A DNA stretch of 64,000 nt, from the NCBI GenBank assembly GCA_040219275.1, contig JAVJSU010000102.1:199483-263482 (forward strand), read 5' to 3'. Source of the stretch: JAVJSU01 sp040219275. GTDB lineage: Bacteria > Chloroflexota > Anaerolineae > Aggregatilineales > Phototrophicaceae. The notes beneath the pieces were generated by a model, which was not told where the DNA came from, searched no databases, and was given only the letters and a program-made list of their open reading frames with translations. Both the position numbers and the translations under genes were made by a program. Shown in pieces: positions 34,245 to 42,884 of this stretch (positions within the stretch are counted from its first letter, which is position 1; every line of letters begins with the position of its first letter).

Positions 34245-36281
34245 ATGGACAACCTTGCTCACAAATTAATGTACTTAGATGTAGCTCAACAAACATCACA
34301 AGCGCCTTCGGCAATTTTCGGCACTGCCGGTAGCCTTAGTCAATCTCTGGGTAACCGTCCCGCGTTTAGGATTGGCATGTGGCCCTGCATCAGTAAAAGC
34401 CATCCTGAAGTTGCTATGGGCTTTTTTACTGCATTAGCAATGTATCTCGAACGCTGGCAATCCATACGGGTCTACCACTTATTTATTAATTACGAAAACG
34501 CTTCGGAAGATTTTGCATGGGATATTTCAAAATCTCAATTTGAAGTCGAGCAGTGGCATGTAGAGGGTTTGGATGAAAATGTTGGGTTATGGGGTACATT
34601 ATCCGTTGAGGGAGATCAATGGAAACTCAATATTGATCTTGAATATGATAATGCGCTGGGCGATGCGGAAGAAATTTCTCTGAGTTTTGAAAAATCGTCA
34701 CTCGTCGACCTTATAAATTCTATTCCAGAAATAACTGAGAAATTGGTCGATTCCCTCGATATTTCAGGCGTTACAACCGATATGGGTGTTCAGTTTGATA
34801 GTTCGGATGCCGCGCTTGAATTACTCTTAAAAGATGTCTTCAATTTTGAAGTGATGCTCGAACTTTCGTTATGGGGTAGGGGATTATCAGAAAATGATGT
34901 CGTTCGCGGACATGAGGATCTGATTTTAGCCGGCAAACGAACAAGGAATGAATTTAGTGCTTGGTGTGTTGCTTCATTGACTGCTCAGGCGATGAAGCCG
35001 GGCTTTTTGCAAATTGCGAGTTTGATCGGTGATCGCGCCTTACTGGTTGTAGAGGAGTTTAGTGATTTTCCGTCGCCTACGCGCGTGATTGCTTCTGCTT
35101 TATACAGGGCAGGGAGGGTTCAAGAAGGTATAAAACTCCTAGAAAAAGGCACTAAAGAACACCCGCGTGACCCGAATATATGGATTACACTTGCAGAAAG
35201 TGAACGTGTATCCGGCAAATTAAATGAGGCACTAGATACATTTCAAAGTGCTATCGAAGAAGAAGCTGTGAATTTTATCACTTACGTGCGCTATGCAAGC
35301 CTTCTGGTATCTATGCTATATGATTCATGGGATATCGAAGCATACGTTTTGTGTGACATTGACAAAGTTAAGGGAAATTTAGCGCGATGGGAAATTGTAG
35401 AAGCCTATGAGGAAGCACTTAAGCTCAGACCCGATCAAGTTGAAATTCTAGAACAACAAATTTACCAGCTAGTTGAACTAGGTGCTTTTGACCGTGCGAT
35501 TAAACGCATAAAGCAACTCAATACAGTTGATGATGGTGACGCAATTAGACGCATCATTGATTCTCTTTATGATCTTTACGGGGATAAAGAAGATGTCTTT
35601 GTAGATGATGTGGTAAGTATCCTGCGGCAATATGCCAATGAGGAAGGGGACATAAAGTCTCGTACGACTCTTGCCTCAGCATATATCTTAATTGAGGACA
35701 ATGAGCGGGCGCGAACATTACTTGAAACCATTCAAACTGAAACTGAAGATAAAGATATTCTAGCTGATGTCTTGCATTTACTCCTCTTAATTGATGATCC
35801 AGATTTTGAAATGCGATTAACGGAAATGCGTCAAATCCTGGATGCGGGTAACAATCTAAGCCTTGATGATGTGGATTATCTTGAAGACACACTAGAACGT
35901 GTTCCTACCATGACTGAGCTTTATGTATTGTTGTCTAAAGCCTATCTAGCAATGGGTGAGGATGAGAATGCGCTGGAAACACTCCTTGATGGACACAAAG
36001 AAGTGCCGAACACGCCTGAGATCATCGTCGATCTTGCTAATCTACTATGGGATACAGATGAAGATGAATTGGCACTAGATTACCTCGCGAAGGCTTTAGA
36101 AGTGCATCCTAATAGTGTTCCAATACTTGCAAATCTCGGCTTATTTTCGTTTGAAGTGGAAGATCGTGACGAAGCACGGAGTTATCTCGCACGAGCAGAA
36201 GCACTTGACCCAAGACATCCTGATCTGGTAGAGGCAAGAGTGAAAATAACGCAATTTATCAATGAAGAGGGTGGTGAATAG
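34245..36281 (+). CDS. TPR-repeat protein with unassigned N-terminal domain
   Basis: 678 residues from the ATG at 34245, with AGGA at 34232-34235 (9-base spacing); the ATG at 34239 is too close to it. Residues 1-270 form a domain I do not recognise (AFRIGMWPCISKSHPEVAMGFF, WGTLSVEGDQWKLNIDLEYD). From about 295 the protein is TPR repeats (SALYRAGRVQEGIKLLEKG, PNIWITLAESERVSGKLNEAL, TELYVLLSKAYLAMGEDENAL, PILANLGLFSFEVEDRDEAR). No signal peptide, so cytosolic and probably a protein-binding scaffold. Its stop is 1 bp from the convergent YigZ-family gene. Confidence 0.75.
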   Translation: MDNLAHKLMYLDVAQQTSQAPSAIFGTAGSLSQSLGNRPAFRIGMWPCISKSHPEVAMGFFTALAMYLERWQSIRVYHLFINYENASEDFAWDISKSQFEVEQWHVEGLDENVGLWGTLSVEGDQWKLNIDLEYDNALGDAEEISLSFEKSSLVDLINSIPEITEKLVDSLDISGVTTDMGVQFDSSDAALELLLKDVFNFEVMLELSLWGRGLSENDVVRGHEDLILAGKRTRNEFSAWCVASLTAQAMKPGFLQIASLIGDRALLVVEEFSDFPSPTRVIASALYRAGRVQEGIKLLEKGTKEHPRDPNIWITLAESERVSGKLNEALDTFQSAIEEEAVNFITYVRYASLLVSMLYDSWDIEAYVLCDIDKVKGNLARWEIVEAYEEALKLRPDQVEILEQQIYQLVELGAFDRAIKRIKQLNTVDDGDAIRRIIDSLYDLYGDKEDVFVDDVVSILRQYANEEGDIKSRTTLASAYILIEDNERARTLLETIQTETEDKDILADVLHLLLLIDDPDFEMRLTEMRQILDAGNNLSLDDVDYLEDTLERVPTMTELYVLLSKAYLAMGEDENALETLLDGHKEVPNTPEIIVDLANLLWDTDEDELALDYLAKALEVHPNSVPILANLGLFSFEVEDRDEARSYLARAEALDPRHPDLVEARVKITQFINEEGGE

Positions 36282-36282
36282 G

Positions 36283-36894
36283 TCAATCTAATAGGACTGG
36301 TTTGACTTTTCCATTTGAGAGGTCGAGCAATGATTTTTCCAACTCAGGAATATTTGCAGTTGGTATTGAAATGATGATTGTGACGACTTCCACAAATGTC
36401 TCATCTACAATCTCTGCGTCGTGGTTCGGAAGAAGACGTTTCGTTAAATCGAACAGCGGGTAGGGGATTTCGATACCAAGTATACTCTTTTCTATTTTCA
36501 GCTCAGTTTTGAGGCTATTCAATGCAATATGAGTAGCCTCACTGTAAGCTCTAACTAACCCCCCGGTGCCGAGCTTTGTTCCGCCAAAGTACCGGGTAAC
36601 GACAATCGCGATGTCGCCAATATCTTCACCCCGCAAAATCGACAAAACTGGAGGACCGGCAGTGCCTGATGGCTCTCCATCATCGCTCATGCCTTCTGTT
36701 ATGGTTTGCCCGTAACCTACGCGAAAAGCATACACATGATGGCTTGCGTCAGGCATTTCTGCGCGTATTGAGGCTAAAAATGCCTTTGCTTCTTCAATTG
36801 TGGCGGCAGGGGAAACCGTAGCTATGAAGCGTGATTTTGCCACTTCTGTTTCAATACGGTGCGTTTCTGCTGGTATTCGATAAGGTTCTATCAT
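36283..36894 (-). CDS. YigZ/IMPACT-family protein
   Basis: 203 residues. AKSRFIATVSPAATIEEAKAFL and SDDGEPSGTAGPPVL...VVTRYFGGTKLGTGGLVRAY are diagnostic of the UPF0029/IMPACT N-terminal domain; the C-terminal ferredoxin-like domain of YigZ follows. The biochemical role is unsettled; eukaryotic IMPACT affects GCN2 signalling. Its start overlaps the stop of the upstream P-loop ATPase gene (ATGA), a less usual neighbour. Confidence 0.9.
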   Translation of the reverse strand: MIEPYRIPAETHRIETEVAKSRFIATVSPAATIEEAKAFLASIRAEMPDASHHVYAFRVGYGQTITEGMSDDGEPSGTAGPPVLSILRGEDIGDIAIVVTRYFGGTKLGTGGLVRAYSEATHIALNSLKTELKIEKSILGIEIPYPLFDLTKRLLPNHDAEIVDETFVEVVTIIISIPTANIPELEKSLLDLSNGKVKPVLLD

Positions 36895-38039
36895 TGTGCC
36901 TGATCTGATTCGTCATGAGTTACGATATATGCCTTAAAAATCGGCGGTTGAACTTCCAGCGTTTGATGGAGTTTGTTCACTTTCAGAAGATGTTTCTGTA
37001 CAAGCATAGCAACAGCACGCTCTGTTTCCGCGTTGGAATTATAATTTTCAAGTCCCGCTACCGCCCTCAAGACATGCTTTTCAGACTGAGTGAGACTTAG
37101 CCATGTTGTTCTGCATTCTGTACGGATTGACCGACGTAAGGCAAGTTTACGAAGAACACCCTCATTGCCCATAGCCGACTTTTCCAATGGCTTCACTACA
37201 TCTATAGTATGATAAATCGATCGAATTAAGCCGGCATATCTACCAGAAGACCATAACAGAAACTCTAATTCAATCTCAGTGAGTTTCTTGTTGTTTTGAG
37301 ACATCAACTCATCAATCATACGCATTGCATCTGCCTGATTATAGGGTCCCACATAGTAAACATTATCCACAAATAATTCGGTAAACGGCTCTAGGGCAAG
37401 TGTGTCTAATTTGAGCGTTTCAACCAGCGTATCTAAGGGAGCGCGAGTAAAGGTGAGATAGCCGAGTTGTTTTTTGTGTGTATCACGAATTCCGCGTAGG
37501 GACTGAAAAAATACGGGGGGCAGGGAGGTTAACATTTTTTCAAACTCATCGAACATAAAAACGATGCGAATGCCATGTTGCAGTATGATTTGTAAGCCCA
37601 ATTCAAAGTATCGAATACCCATGTAGGCGTAAAGAGGATTTGTGCCGTCTTGAAGCACTTTATAAAGCTCGTAGAATTCCTGTCCATCTTGCTTGGATAG
37701 CAATGTATTTTCGGTAAATGGAAAGAAATTCATGAAGAGACGATGCATTAGAATCTCGTATCCCGCCCAACAACAAAATTGCTCCGCCTCGTTGCTATCA
37801 AGGCGGGGAAGGGGACCGAATAAATTTGGGTCAATGATGATTGTCCGAAATTCATTCGCATTGGAAATTTTTAAGTATGATTCTTGCACCTTTGAATCGG
37901 CAAGATGTCGTAATAAGTTGGATTTTCCGACGCTACCAATGCCAACAAGTGAACAGGATTCAGAAGCCATCCAACGTTGCATAATATAGGTAACTTCATC
38001 TCTGCGGAACTCTAGCGGTTTCTGTCGAGAATTTTGCAT
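36891..38039 (-). CDS. P-loop ATPase (AAA/STAND-like), function unknown
   Basis: 382 residues. Walker A is GIGSVGKS at 33-40 and Walker B is VFMFDEFEK, with Asp164 and Glu165. Sensor-like LGYLTFTRAPLD follows. The C-terminal 70 residues (SLTQSEKHVLRAVAGLE, then ERAVAMLVQKHLLKV) look like a winged helix. This layout is seen in prokaryotic AAA/ORC-like ATPases of the ATPase_2 type; residue choice is otherwise unlike known members. It heads a two-gene transcript with the YigZ gene. Confidence 0.7.
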   Translation of the reverse strand: MQNSRQKPLEFRRDEVTYIMQRWMASESCSLVGIGSVGKSNLLRHLADSKVQESYLKISNANEFRTIIIDPNLFGPLPRLDSNEAEQFCCWAGYEILMHRLFMNFFPFTENTLLSKQDGQEFYELYKVLQDGTNPLYAYMGIRYFELGLQIILQHGIRIVFMFDEFEKMLTSLPPVFFQSLRGIRDTHKKQLGYLTFTRAPLDTLVETLKLDTLALEPFTELFVDNVYYVGPYNQADAMRMIDELMSQNNKKLTEIELEFLLWSSGRYAGLIRSIYHTIDVVKPLEKSAMGNEGVLRKLALRRSIRTECRTTWLSLTQSEKHVLRAVAGLENYNSNAETERAVAMLVQKHLLKVNKLHQTLEVQPPIFKAYIVTHDESDQAQ

Positions 38040-38183
38040 CTCCGTGTACCCTCAACTTGTCGATAGAATAAATTTGGTTCAACAAGTACCATACTGAATT
38101 ATCATAATACTCATTCAATCTCGATTATAGCGGTTGAAATGTGTTTGTGCATACATACCATAATACAGGAAAGGTTGGGGAAG

Positions 38184-38906
38184 GTGAAACAATATAAATT
38201 CTATGATGTCGTGATGGCGCTCTTTGTCACGGTTCTTTTACTAAGCAATCTGTTGAGTAGCGCCAAGTTGATCGACTTACATGCAAGTATCGGTTCTTTA
38301 GACTTGGTATTTGATGCAGGAACGCTTGTATTCCCAATTTCATATATATTCGGCGACATTCTCACAGAAGTCTACGGATATGAGAGATCGCGGCGTGTTA
38401 TCTGGATGGGTTTTCTGGCGATGATCCTCATGGCGTTTTTTGTGTGGCTAGCCGGGGCATTGCCGGGACTACAAGATTGGGAAGAGGGCGTGGGGCAAAG
38501 TGCATATGACGCAATCCTGGGTGGGATTAGCGGACTAATTATTGCCAGTGTGATTGCATACTGGGTTGGCGAATTTTCCAACAGCTATGTGCTTGCAAGA
38601 ATGAAAATTGCGACTCAAGGGCGTTGGCTGTGGATGAGAACCATAGGAAGTACATTGGTTGGGCAAGGTGTGGATACAATCACATTTTTTATCATCGCTA
38701 CAATGTTGAATGTTTTTCCAGCCTCATTGTTTTTCTCATTGGTCGTCACGAATTACATTCTGAAGGTTGGGATCGAAGTTCTCTTCACGCCGTTTACGCT
38801 ACTTGTCGTGAATGTGCTAAAACGTATCGAGAACGAGGATTACTATGACCAACAAACAAACTTTAACCCCTTCCAATTTGGCTTAAATCAAAACACAGAT
38901 AATTGA
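38184..38906 (+). CDS. Queuosine-precursor transporter (VUT/YhhQ family)
   Basis: Integral membrane protein with about six helices, 240 residues from GTG 38184. The signature VFPISYIFGDILTEVYGYERSRRVIW and GQGVDTITFFIIATM match the YhhQ/QueT-like family that imports preQ0 or preQ1 for tRNA queuosine. AGGAAAGG lies at 38167-38174; TTG 38175 and ATG 38139 are in-frame alternatives. I could not find a preQ1 riboswitch in the leader. Transport substrate comes from family knowledge. Confidence 0.85.
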   Translation: MKQYKFYDVVMALFVTVLLLSNLLSSAKLIDLHASIGSLDLVFDAGTLVFPISYIFGDILTEVYGYERSRRVIWMGFLAMILMAFFVWLAGALPGLQDWEEGVGQSAYDAILGGISGLIIASVIAYWVGEFSNSYVLARMKIATQGRWLWMRTIGSTLVGQGVDTITFFIIATMLNVFPASLFFSLVVTNYILKVGIEVLFTPFTLLVVNVLKRIENEDYYDQQTNFNPFQFGLNQNTDN

Positions 38907-38930
38907 ACTATCAATGTGATGCTATGTCAA

Positions 38931-38963
38931 TTACTCCATGATAAGTTTTCTTATCAAGAGTAA
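38931..38963. terminator. Hairpin after the transporter gene
   Basis: TTACTC..TGATAAG pairs with CTTATCA.GAGTAA around TTTT, a 13-bp interrupted stem. Only a weak T-run follows on the plus strand. Confidence 0.4.
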
Positions 38964-38977
38964 TTAAAATTGGAAAA

Positions 38978-38999
38978 AGTGGGTATGTTTATACCCACT
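38978..38999 (-). terminator. Rho-independent terminator after the alpha-oxoamine synthase gene
   Basis: A 9-bp stem (AGTGGGTAT with ATACCCACT) and 4-base loop; the minus strand continues TTTTTCC. It lies 12 bp beyond the stop codon. Confidence 0.75.
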
Positions 39000-39011
39000 A
39001 AAGAGACAAAG

Positions 39012-40238
39012 TTATGAGGAAATGACTTTTTGGACTTGATCGGTGTCTTCACGGGGTGTTATGAGGTCAAGGCGATCTCCAACCAGCTTGAAGGCTTCCA
39101 AAGCACGATCAAGATGTTCTCGCTTATGTGTCGCCATGTAGCTCGTACGTAGTAAACTGCCATTTGGCGGAACGCCCGGCGGAATTACGGGATTTGTATA
39201 CACGCCAGCATCAATCAGTGCTCGCCACGCTAACGCTGTTCGATATTCATCGCGGATGATTACGGGAATAATCGGCGTATTGCTCTCGCCTGTATCAAAT
39301 CCCAGTGACTTTAGACCTTCGCGCATGTAGTTCGCATTATCCCACAGCGCTTCTACATGCTGAGGCTCACTCTCGATAATATCCAGCGCTTTCAATACAG
39401 CGGCGGCGGCAGGAGCTGGAAGCGCCGCAGAGAAAATGAGCGAACGTGCGTGGTGCTGGATGTAGTGAATAACTTCAGCACTACCGGCAATAAATCCACC
39501 AATAGAGGCAAAGCTTTTGCTAAATGTCCCCATAATAAGGTCGACTTCGTCAGTCAAGCCAAAATGTGCGCTAGTCCCCCGCCCCTGCCCGGTCACGCCA
39601 ATACCATGTGCATCATCAACCATGATGCGAGCACCAAAGCGTTTACAAATATCCACTATCTCCGGCAAGGGTGCAAGATCTCCACCCATACTGTAAACGC
39701 CATCTACGACAACTAGCTTACCGGCATCAGTCGGGATTTTTTCAAGAGTTGTTACCAGGCTATTAATATCATTGTGCCGAAAACGGCGCATTTCTCCGCG
39801 TGACATTAAACTCCCATCAACAATGCACGCATGAGCGTCCTTATCCAGAATAACATAATCGCCCTTCTGGATTAACGCGGAGATTGTACCTACGTTCGTC
39901 TGATAGCCTGTTGAGAATACCAATGCGGCTTCTTTGTTTACAAAGTTCGCAAGACGGCGATCTAGTTCTAAATGAAGCTCAAGTGTACCATTCAGAAATC
40001 TTGATCCTGTGACACTTGTTCCATAACGTTCAAGTGCATCCATTGCCGCCTGCCGTACGCGCGGATCGGTCGTTAGCCCAAGATAGTTGTTTGACCCAAT
40101 CATCACAACTTCTTTTCCCTCAAAGGTTGCAGTGGTTCCTTCGGAATCACTTAATGCACGAAAAAAGGGATAAATCCCCATTTCAATGGCTTCCTTTGCT
40201 TGTGTGAAATTCTTCGCTTTATCAAATAATTCAGCCAC
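39012..40238 (-). CDS. Alpha-oxoamine synthase, most like bacterial serine palmitoyltransferase
   Basis: PLP enzyme that condenses an amino acid with an acyl-CoA, 408 residues. MIGSNNYLGL at 46-55, GSRFLNGT at 78-85, DDAHGIGV at 208-215 and the PLP-binding Lys241 in TFSKSFASIGGF are present. YPFFR near the N-terminus, FSTGYQTN, and the C-terminal block NPVIPPGVPPNGSLLRTSYMATH resemble serine palmitoyltransferase more than KBL or BioF. If so it makes 3-ketosphinganine, the first sphingoid base. No second sphingolipid gene or biotin gene lies beside it. KBL (threonine degradation) or BioF are the alternatives. Confidence 0.7.
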   Translation of the reverse strand: MAELFDKAKNFTQAKEAIEMGIYPFFRALSDSEGTTATFEGKEVVMIGSNNYLGLTTDPRVRQAAMDALERYGTSVTGSRFLNGTLELHLELDRRLANFVNKEAALVFSTGYQTNVGTISALIQKGDYVILDKDAHACIVDGSLMSRGEMRRFRHNDINSLVTTLEKIPTDAGKLVVVDGVYSMGGDLAPLPEIVDICKRFGARIMVDDAHGIGVTGQGRGTSAHFGLTDEVDLIMGTFSKSFASIGGFIAGSAEVIHYIQHHARSLIFSAALPAPAAAAVLKALDIIESEPQHVEALWDNANYMREGLKSLGFDTGESNTPIIPVIIRDEYRTALAWRALIDAGVYTNPVIPPGVPPNGSLLRTSYMATHKREHLDRALEAFKLVGDRLDLITPREDTDQVQKVISS

Positions 40239-40350
40239 GGAAATCTCCTAAATGACACTGATTTGCTACTACTCAAATCCGCCTTGAGAAAAACGCATAT
40301 GCCCAAGTTCACAATAAATAACCCTTAACAAGTAGCAACGTTCTGCGGAA

Positions 40351-40384
40351 GTTCTACACAGTTTATATATGTTCACACAGTTTA
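40351..40384. repeat. Imperfect direct repeat in the alpha-oxoamine synthase upstream region
   Basis: GTTCTACACAGTTTA (40351-40365) and GTTCACACAGTTTA (40371-40384) begin 20 bp apart, near two helical turns. It lies 113 bp upstream of the synthase start and could be a regulator site. Nothing else is seen in the 40239-40493 gap apart from a promoter for the next plus-strand gene. Confidence 0.35.
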
Positions 40385-40419
40385 ACAAGTTTAAAGCACA
40401 AAATGAAAATAACACTTAC

Positions 40420-40447
40420 TTGCAAATTCATCTCATTTCGCTAAAAT
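40420..40447 (+). promoter_or_regulatory. Promoter of the small membrane protein at 40494
   Basis: TTGCAA (40420-40425), 16-bp spacer, TAAAAT (40442-40447), 47 bp before the ATG. Confidence 0.45.
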
Positions 40448-40493
40448 CAAGGTCTGTGTGGTTTACAAGAAAAAGTAAGAAGGAAAAGAAAAC

Positions 40494-40733
40494 ATGTCTT
40501 CACTATTATTCCGACGAATTGTCGTTTGGCTGATTTCACTGACGATCGGATTTCTTGTCTCATGGTTGATCGTCACGTTCGTTTTACCAGCCGTTAGCCC
40601 CGATCCAAACGCATCCACAATATCACTTGGTGAGTATGGTCGCATCTATTTTCTGGTGACGTGGATACCCATTGGCTTGATTTTTATGACCGTTTTTGAT
40701 TACGTTATGGATACAAAAATCTGGCCAGACTAG
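40494..40733 (+). CDS. Small membrane protein with two helices
   Basis: 79 residues. Hydrophobic segments at about 8-32 (VVWLISLTIGFLVSWLIVTFV) and 50-68 (IYFLVTWIPIGLIFMTVFD) flank a short polar loop. AAGGAAAAG precedes the ATG and a promoter and terminator frame it, so it is a real single-gene unit. No family recognised. Confidence 0.7.
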   Translation: MSSLLFRRIVVWLISLTIGFLVSWLIVTFVLPAVSPDPNASTISLGEYGRIYFLVTWIPIGLIFMTVFDYVMDTKIWPD

Positions 40734-40768
40734 AATCTCCAGTATTTGCAACCATGATTTTGCAATTT

Positions 40769-40798
40769 AGTGGAACAAACGACCATGTTTGTTCCACT
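40769..40798 (+). terminator. Rho-independent terminator after the small membrane protein
   Basis: AGTGGAACAAAC pairs perfectly with GTTTGTTCCACT (12 bp), 6-base loop, followed by TTGTTTATTC. Confidence 0.85.
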
Positions 40799-40828
40799 TT
40801 GTTTATTCGCCATACTGACGCGATAAAA

Positions 40829-40862
40829 AAATCGCCCTACCCTGTGTGGGTAGAGGCGATTT
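40829..40862 (-). terminator. Rho-independent terminator of tRNA-Glu
   Basis: Minus strand: AAATCGCC, one bulged base, CTACCC, 5-base loop, GGGTAG, GGCGATTT, then TTTTT. It begins at the last bases of the tRNA. Confidence 0.8.
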
Positions 40863-40934
40863 GCCCCATAGGGGACTCGAACCCCTGTTTTAGCCTTGAG
40901 AGGGCCATGTCCTAGGCCACTAGACGAATGGGGC
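40862..40934 (-). tRNA. tRNA-Glu (anticodon CTC)
   Basis: A 73-base cloverleaf on the minus strand. The acceptor stem GCCCCAT pairs with ATGGGGC, the anticodon loop is CTCTCAA with anticodon CTC (reads GAG), and GGTTCGAGTCC forms the T-arm. The discriminator is A; CCA is not encoded. Confidence 0.95.
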
Positions 40935-40946
40935 TTACGAAGGCTA

Positions 40947-40975
40947 AATATAGCAGTGAGTGGTTATTCGGTCAA
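40947..40975 (-). promoter_or_regulatory. Promoter of tRNA-Glu inside the trpS 3' end
   Basis: Minus strand: TTGACC (40970-40975), 17-bp spacer, TATATT (40947-40952). The -35 lies within the last codons of trpS, so the tRNA has its own promoter. Confidence 0.7.
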
Positions 40976-42001
40976 GATTGAACTCGGCTGAGTTGACGCG
41001 ATAAAGCCAATACGTTCTTTAGATAATTGAAGTGTTGTATTAGCAACCTCTCGCGCCCGTTCTGCTCCATGATACAGGATTAAATTCAGGTAAGAATCAT
41101 CATCAATAAGTTCACGGTATTTTGCCTGTAAGGGTTGTAAGAAGCCATTTACCTCACCAACAACTGCCTTTTTCAAATCACCATAACCTTTACCTGCAAA
41201 CTCTGTTTCAATCTCTGATTCAGAAAGATTGGTAAGTGTTTGATAAATCGTCAAAAGATTGTTTACGCCCGCCCTTTCCGGCTCATTACTAAAACGGACC
41301 TCACCATGAGAATCTGTTACAGCACGCATGATTTTCTTCTTAACACGATTTGGCGGGTCAAGTAAATAAATTGCGTGATATTCAGACTCTTCACTTTTGC
41401 TCATCTTAGATGTTGGCACATCAAGTCCCATAATACGTGCACCTGCTTTGGGTATCATCGCTTCTGGGATCGTAAAGGTATCGCCATATACATGATTAAA
41501 TCGCTGGGCAATATCGCGTGTGTATTCCAGATGTTGCCTCTGGTCATCGCCTACAGGAACGGCATTTGCCTGATAAAGCAAGATATCTGCCGCCATCAAG
41601 GTAGGATAATTTAATAACCCCGAACTGATCGATTCCTGTTGTTGTTTTCCTGATTTATCTTTAAACTGTGTCATACGATTTAACCAGCCCAGAGGAGTTA
41701 GGCATGTTAATAACCATGCTAGTTCGCTATGGGCAGATACATGTGACTGGATAAAAATAGTCACTTTTTCAGGGTCTAATCCAGATGCGATATAGAGTGC
41801 GGCGACTTCTTTCGTTTTCTGGCGAAGCATAATGGGGTCTTGTTGAACGGTTATCGCGTGTAAGTCTACAACACAAAAATAGCAATCAAAAGTTTCCTGT
41901 TCAGCGACCCACTGACGTAATGCACCCAAATAATTACCAATAGTCAGATTACCTGAAGGCTGAATGCCTGATAAGACGCGTTTTTTCTCAATTGTTGACA
42001 T
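40964..42001 (-). CDS. trpS: Tryptophanyl-tRNA synthetase
   Basis: Charges tRNA-Trp; class I synthetase, 345 residues from the ATG at 42001 (AGGG 7 bases upstream). VLSGIQPSGNLTIGNYLGAL contains the HIGH-equivalent TIGN, and KMSKS follows SKMSKSEESE. DDQRQHLEYTRDIAQRFN is a family block. In-frame codons back to 42073 would overlap the divergent deacetylase gene and have no ribosome-binding site. Confidence 0.95.
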   Translation of the reverse strand: MSTIEKKRVLSGIQPSGNLTIGNYLGALRQWVAEQETFDCYFCVVDLHAITVQQDPIMLRQKTKEVAALYIASGLDPEKVTIFIQSHVSAHSELAWLLTCLTPLGWLNRMTQFKDKSGKQQQESISSGLLNYPTLMAADILLYQANAVPVGDDQRQHLEYTRDIAQRFNHVYGDTFTIPEAMIPKAGARIMGLDVPTSKMSKSEESEYHAIYLLDPPNRVKKKIMRAVTDSHGEVRFSNEPERAGVNNLLTIYQTLTNLSESEIETEFAGKGYGDLKKAVVGEVNGFLQPLQAKYRELIDDDSYLNLILYHGAERAREVANTTLQLSKERIGFIASTQPSSILTE

Positions 42002-42026
42002 ATAAATCCCTAGAAATGGTCTATAG

Positions 42027-42884
42027 ATGATGAAGCAGACAGACATTCTAACATTGCTAAATCTTCGCTTCAATAAGAGATCATTCTTTTCATCGTTTCA
42101 CGTAGCATTACTCCTGTTGGTATTTTGCCTCAACATGAGCGATGTAGGTATCAATAGTCAAGCTAACAGGTCTCCCTTTGATGGTACATTACGACGTATT
42201 CATGTTCCGATATTGATGTACCACTATGTTAGCCCGCTACCAGAGGATGCTGACGAGTATCGGCAAAACTTAACGATAAGCCCTGAGCGATTTCGTGAGC
42301 ATTTACAATATTTCTCAGAAAATAATTATGAAACTGTTTCGCTGTATCAACTCGATAATGCTCTAAATAGTGGAGCACCTCTACCCGAAATGCCGATAAT
42401 CCTAACATTTGATGATGGGTATATTGACCATTACGAGTATGTTTTACCTCTCCTAAGTGAATTCGACTTCACGGGTACATTTTTTGTCATCACGGATCGT
42501 TTAGACAACAATGACCCTCAATATATTGATTGGCAACAGGCACAGATTATGAAAACTGCCGGAATGTCGATTGAATCGCATACAAAGTCTCATCCTGACC
42601 TAAGGGGGCGTGATTACGATTTTCTGATCTTTCAGGTTTTAGGAAGTATTGAGAGTATCACCGTCAACATTCAGCAATCCACACACATGTTTTCATACCC
42701 TTCAGGCCGATATGATAGTGTGACCCTAGATGTACTCAATACGATGCCGATTTGGCGAGCGGTTACTACTCGATCAGGCGCTCTACACACTTCCGACAAT
42801 CGCCTGGAGGTGACGCGCTTAAGAATTAGTGGGGATATGGGTGTGGCTGGTTTACGTCAGCTACTAATGGCATCTACGCCTTAA
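42027..42884 (+). CDS. Exported polysaccharide deacetylase (NodB domain)
   Basis: Predicted de-N-acetylase of a cell-wall or extracellular glycan. 285 residues with an N-terminal signal/anchor (about 24-42). MYHYVSP, LTFDDGY (catalytic Asp and metal Asp), SHTKSHPDL (metal-binding His pair) and FSYPSGRY are all present. Its end overlaps the end of the convergent STAND gene by 11 bp. Confidence 0.88.
   Translation: MMKQTDILTLLNLRFNKRSFFSSFHVALLLLVFCLNMSDVGINSQANRSPFDGTLRRIHVPILMYHYVSPLPEDADEYRQNLTISPERFREHLQYFSENNYETVSLYQLDNALNSGAPLPEMPIILTFDDGYIDHYEYVLPLLSEFDFTGTFFVITDRLDNNDPQYIDWQQAQIMKTAGMSIESHTKSHPDLRGRDYDFLIFQVLGSIESITVNIQQSTHMFSYPSGRYDSVTLDVLNTMPIWRAVTTRSGALHTSDNRLEVTRLRISGDMGVAGLRQLLMASTP

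Noticed and set aside
38040..38183. preQ1 riboswitch before the queuosine-precursor transporter
   Set aside because: I could not form the short pseudoknot hairpin with its A-rich tail in this leader.
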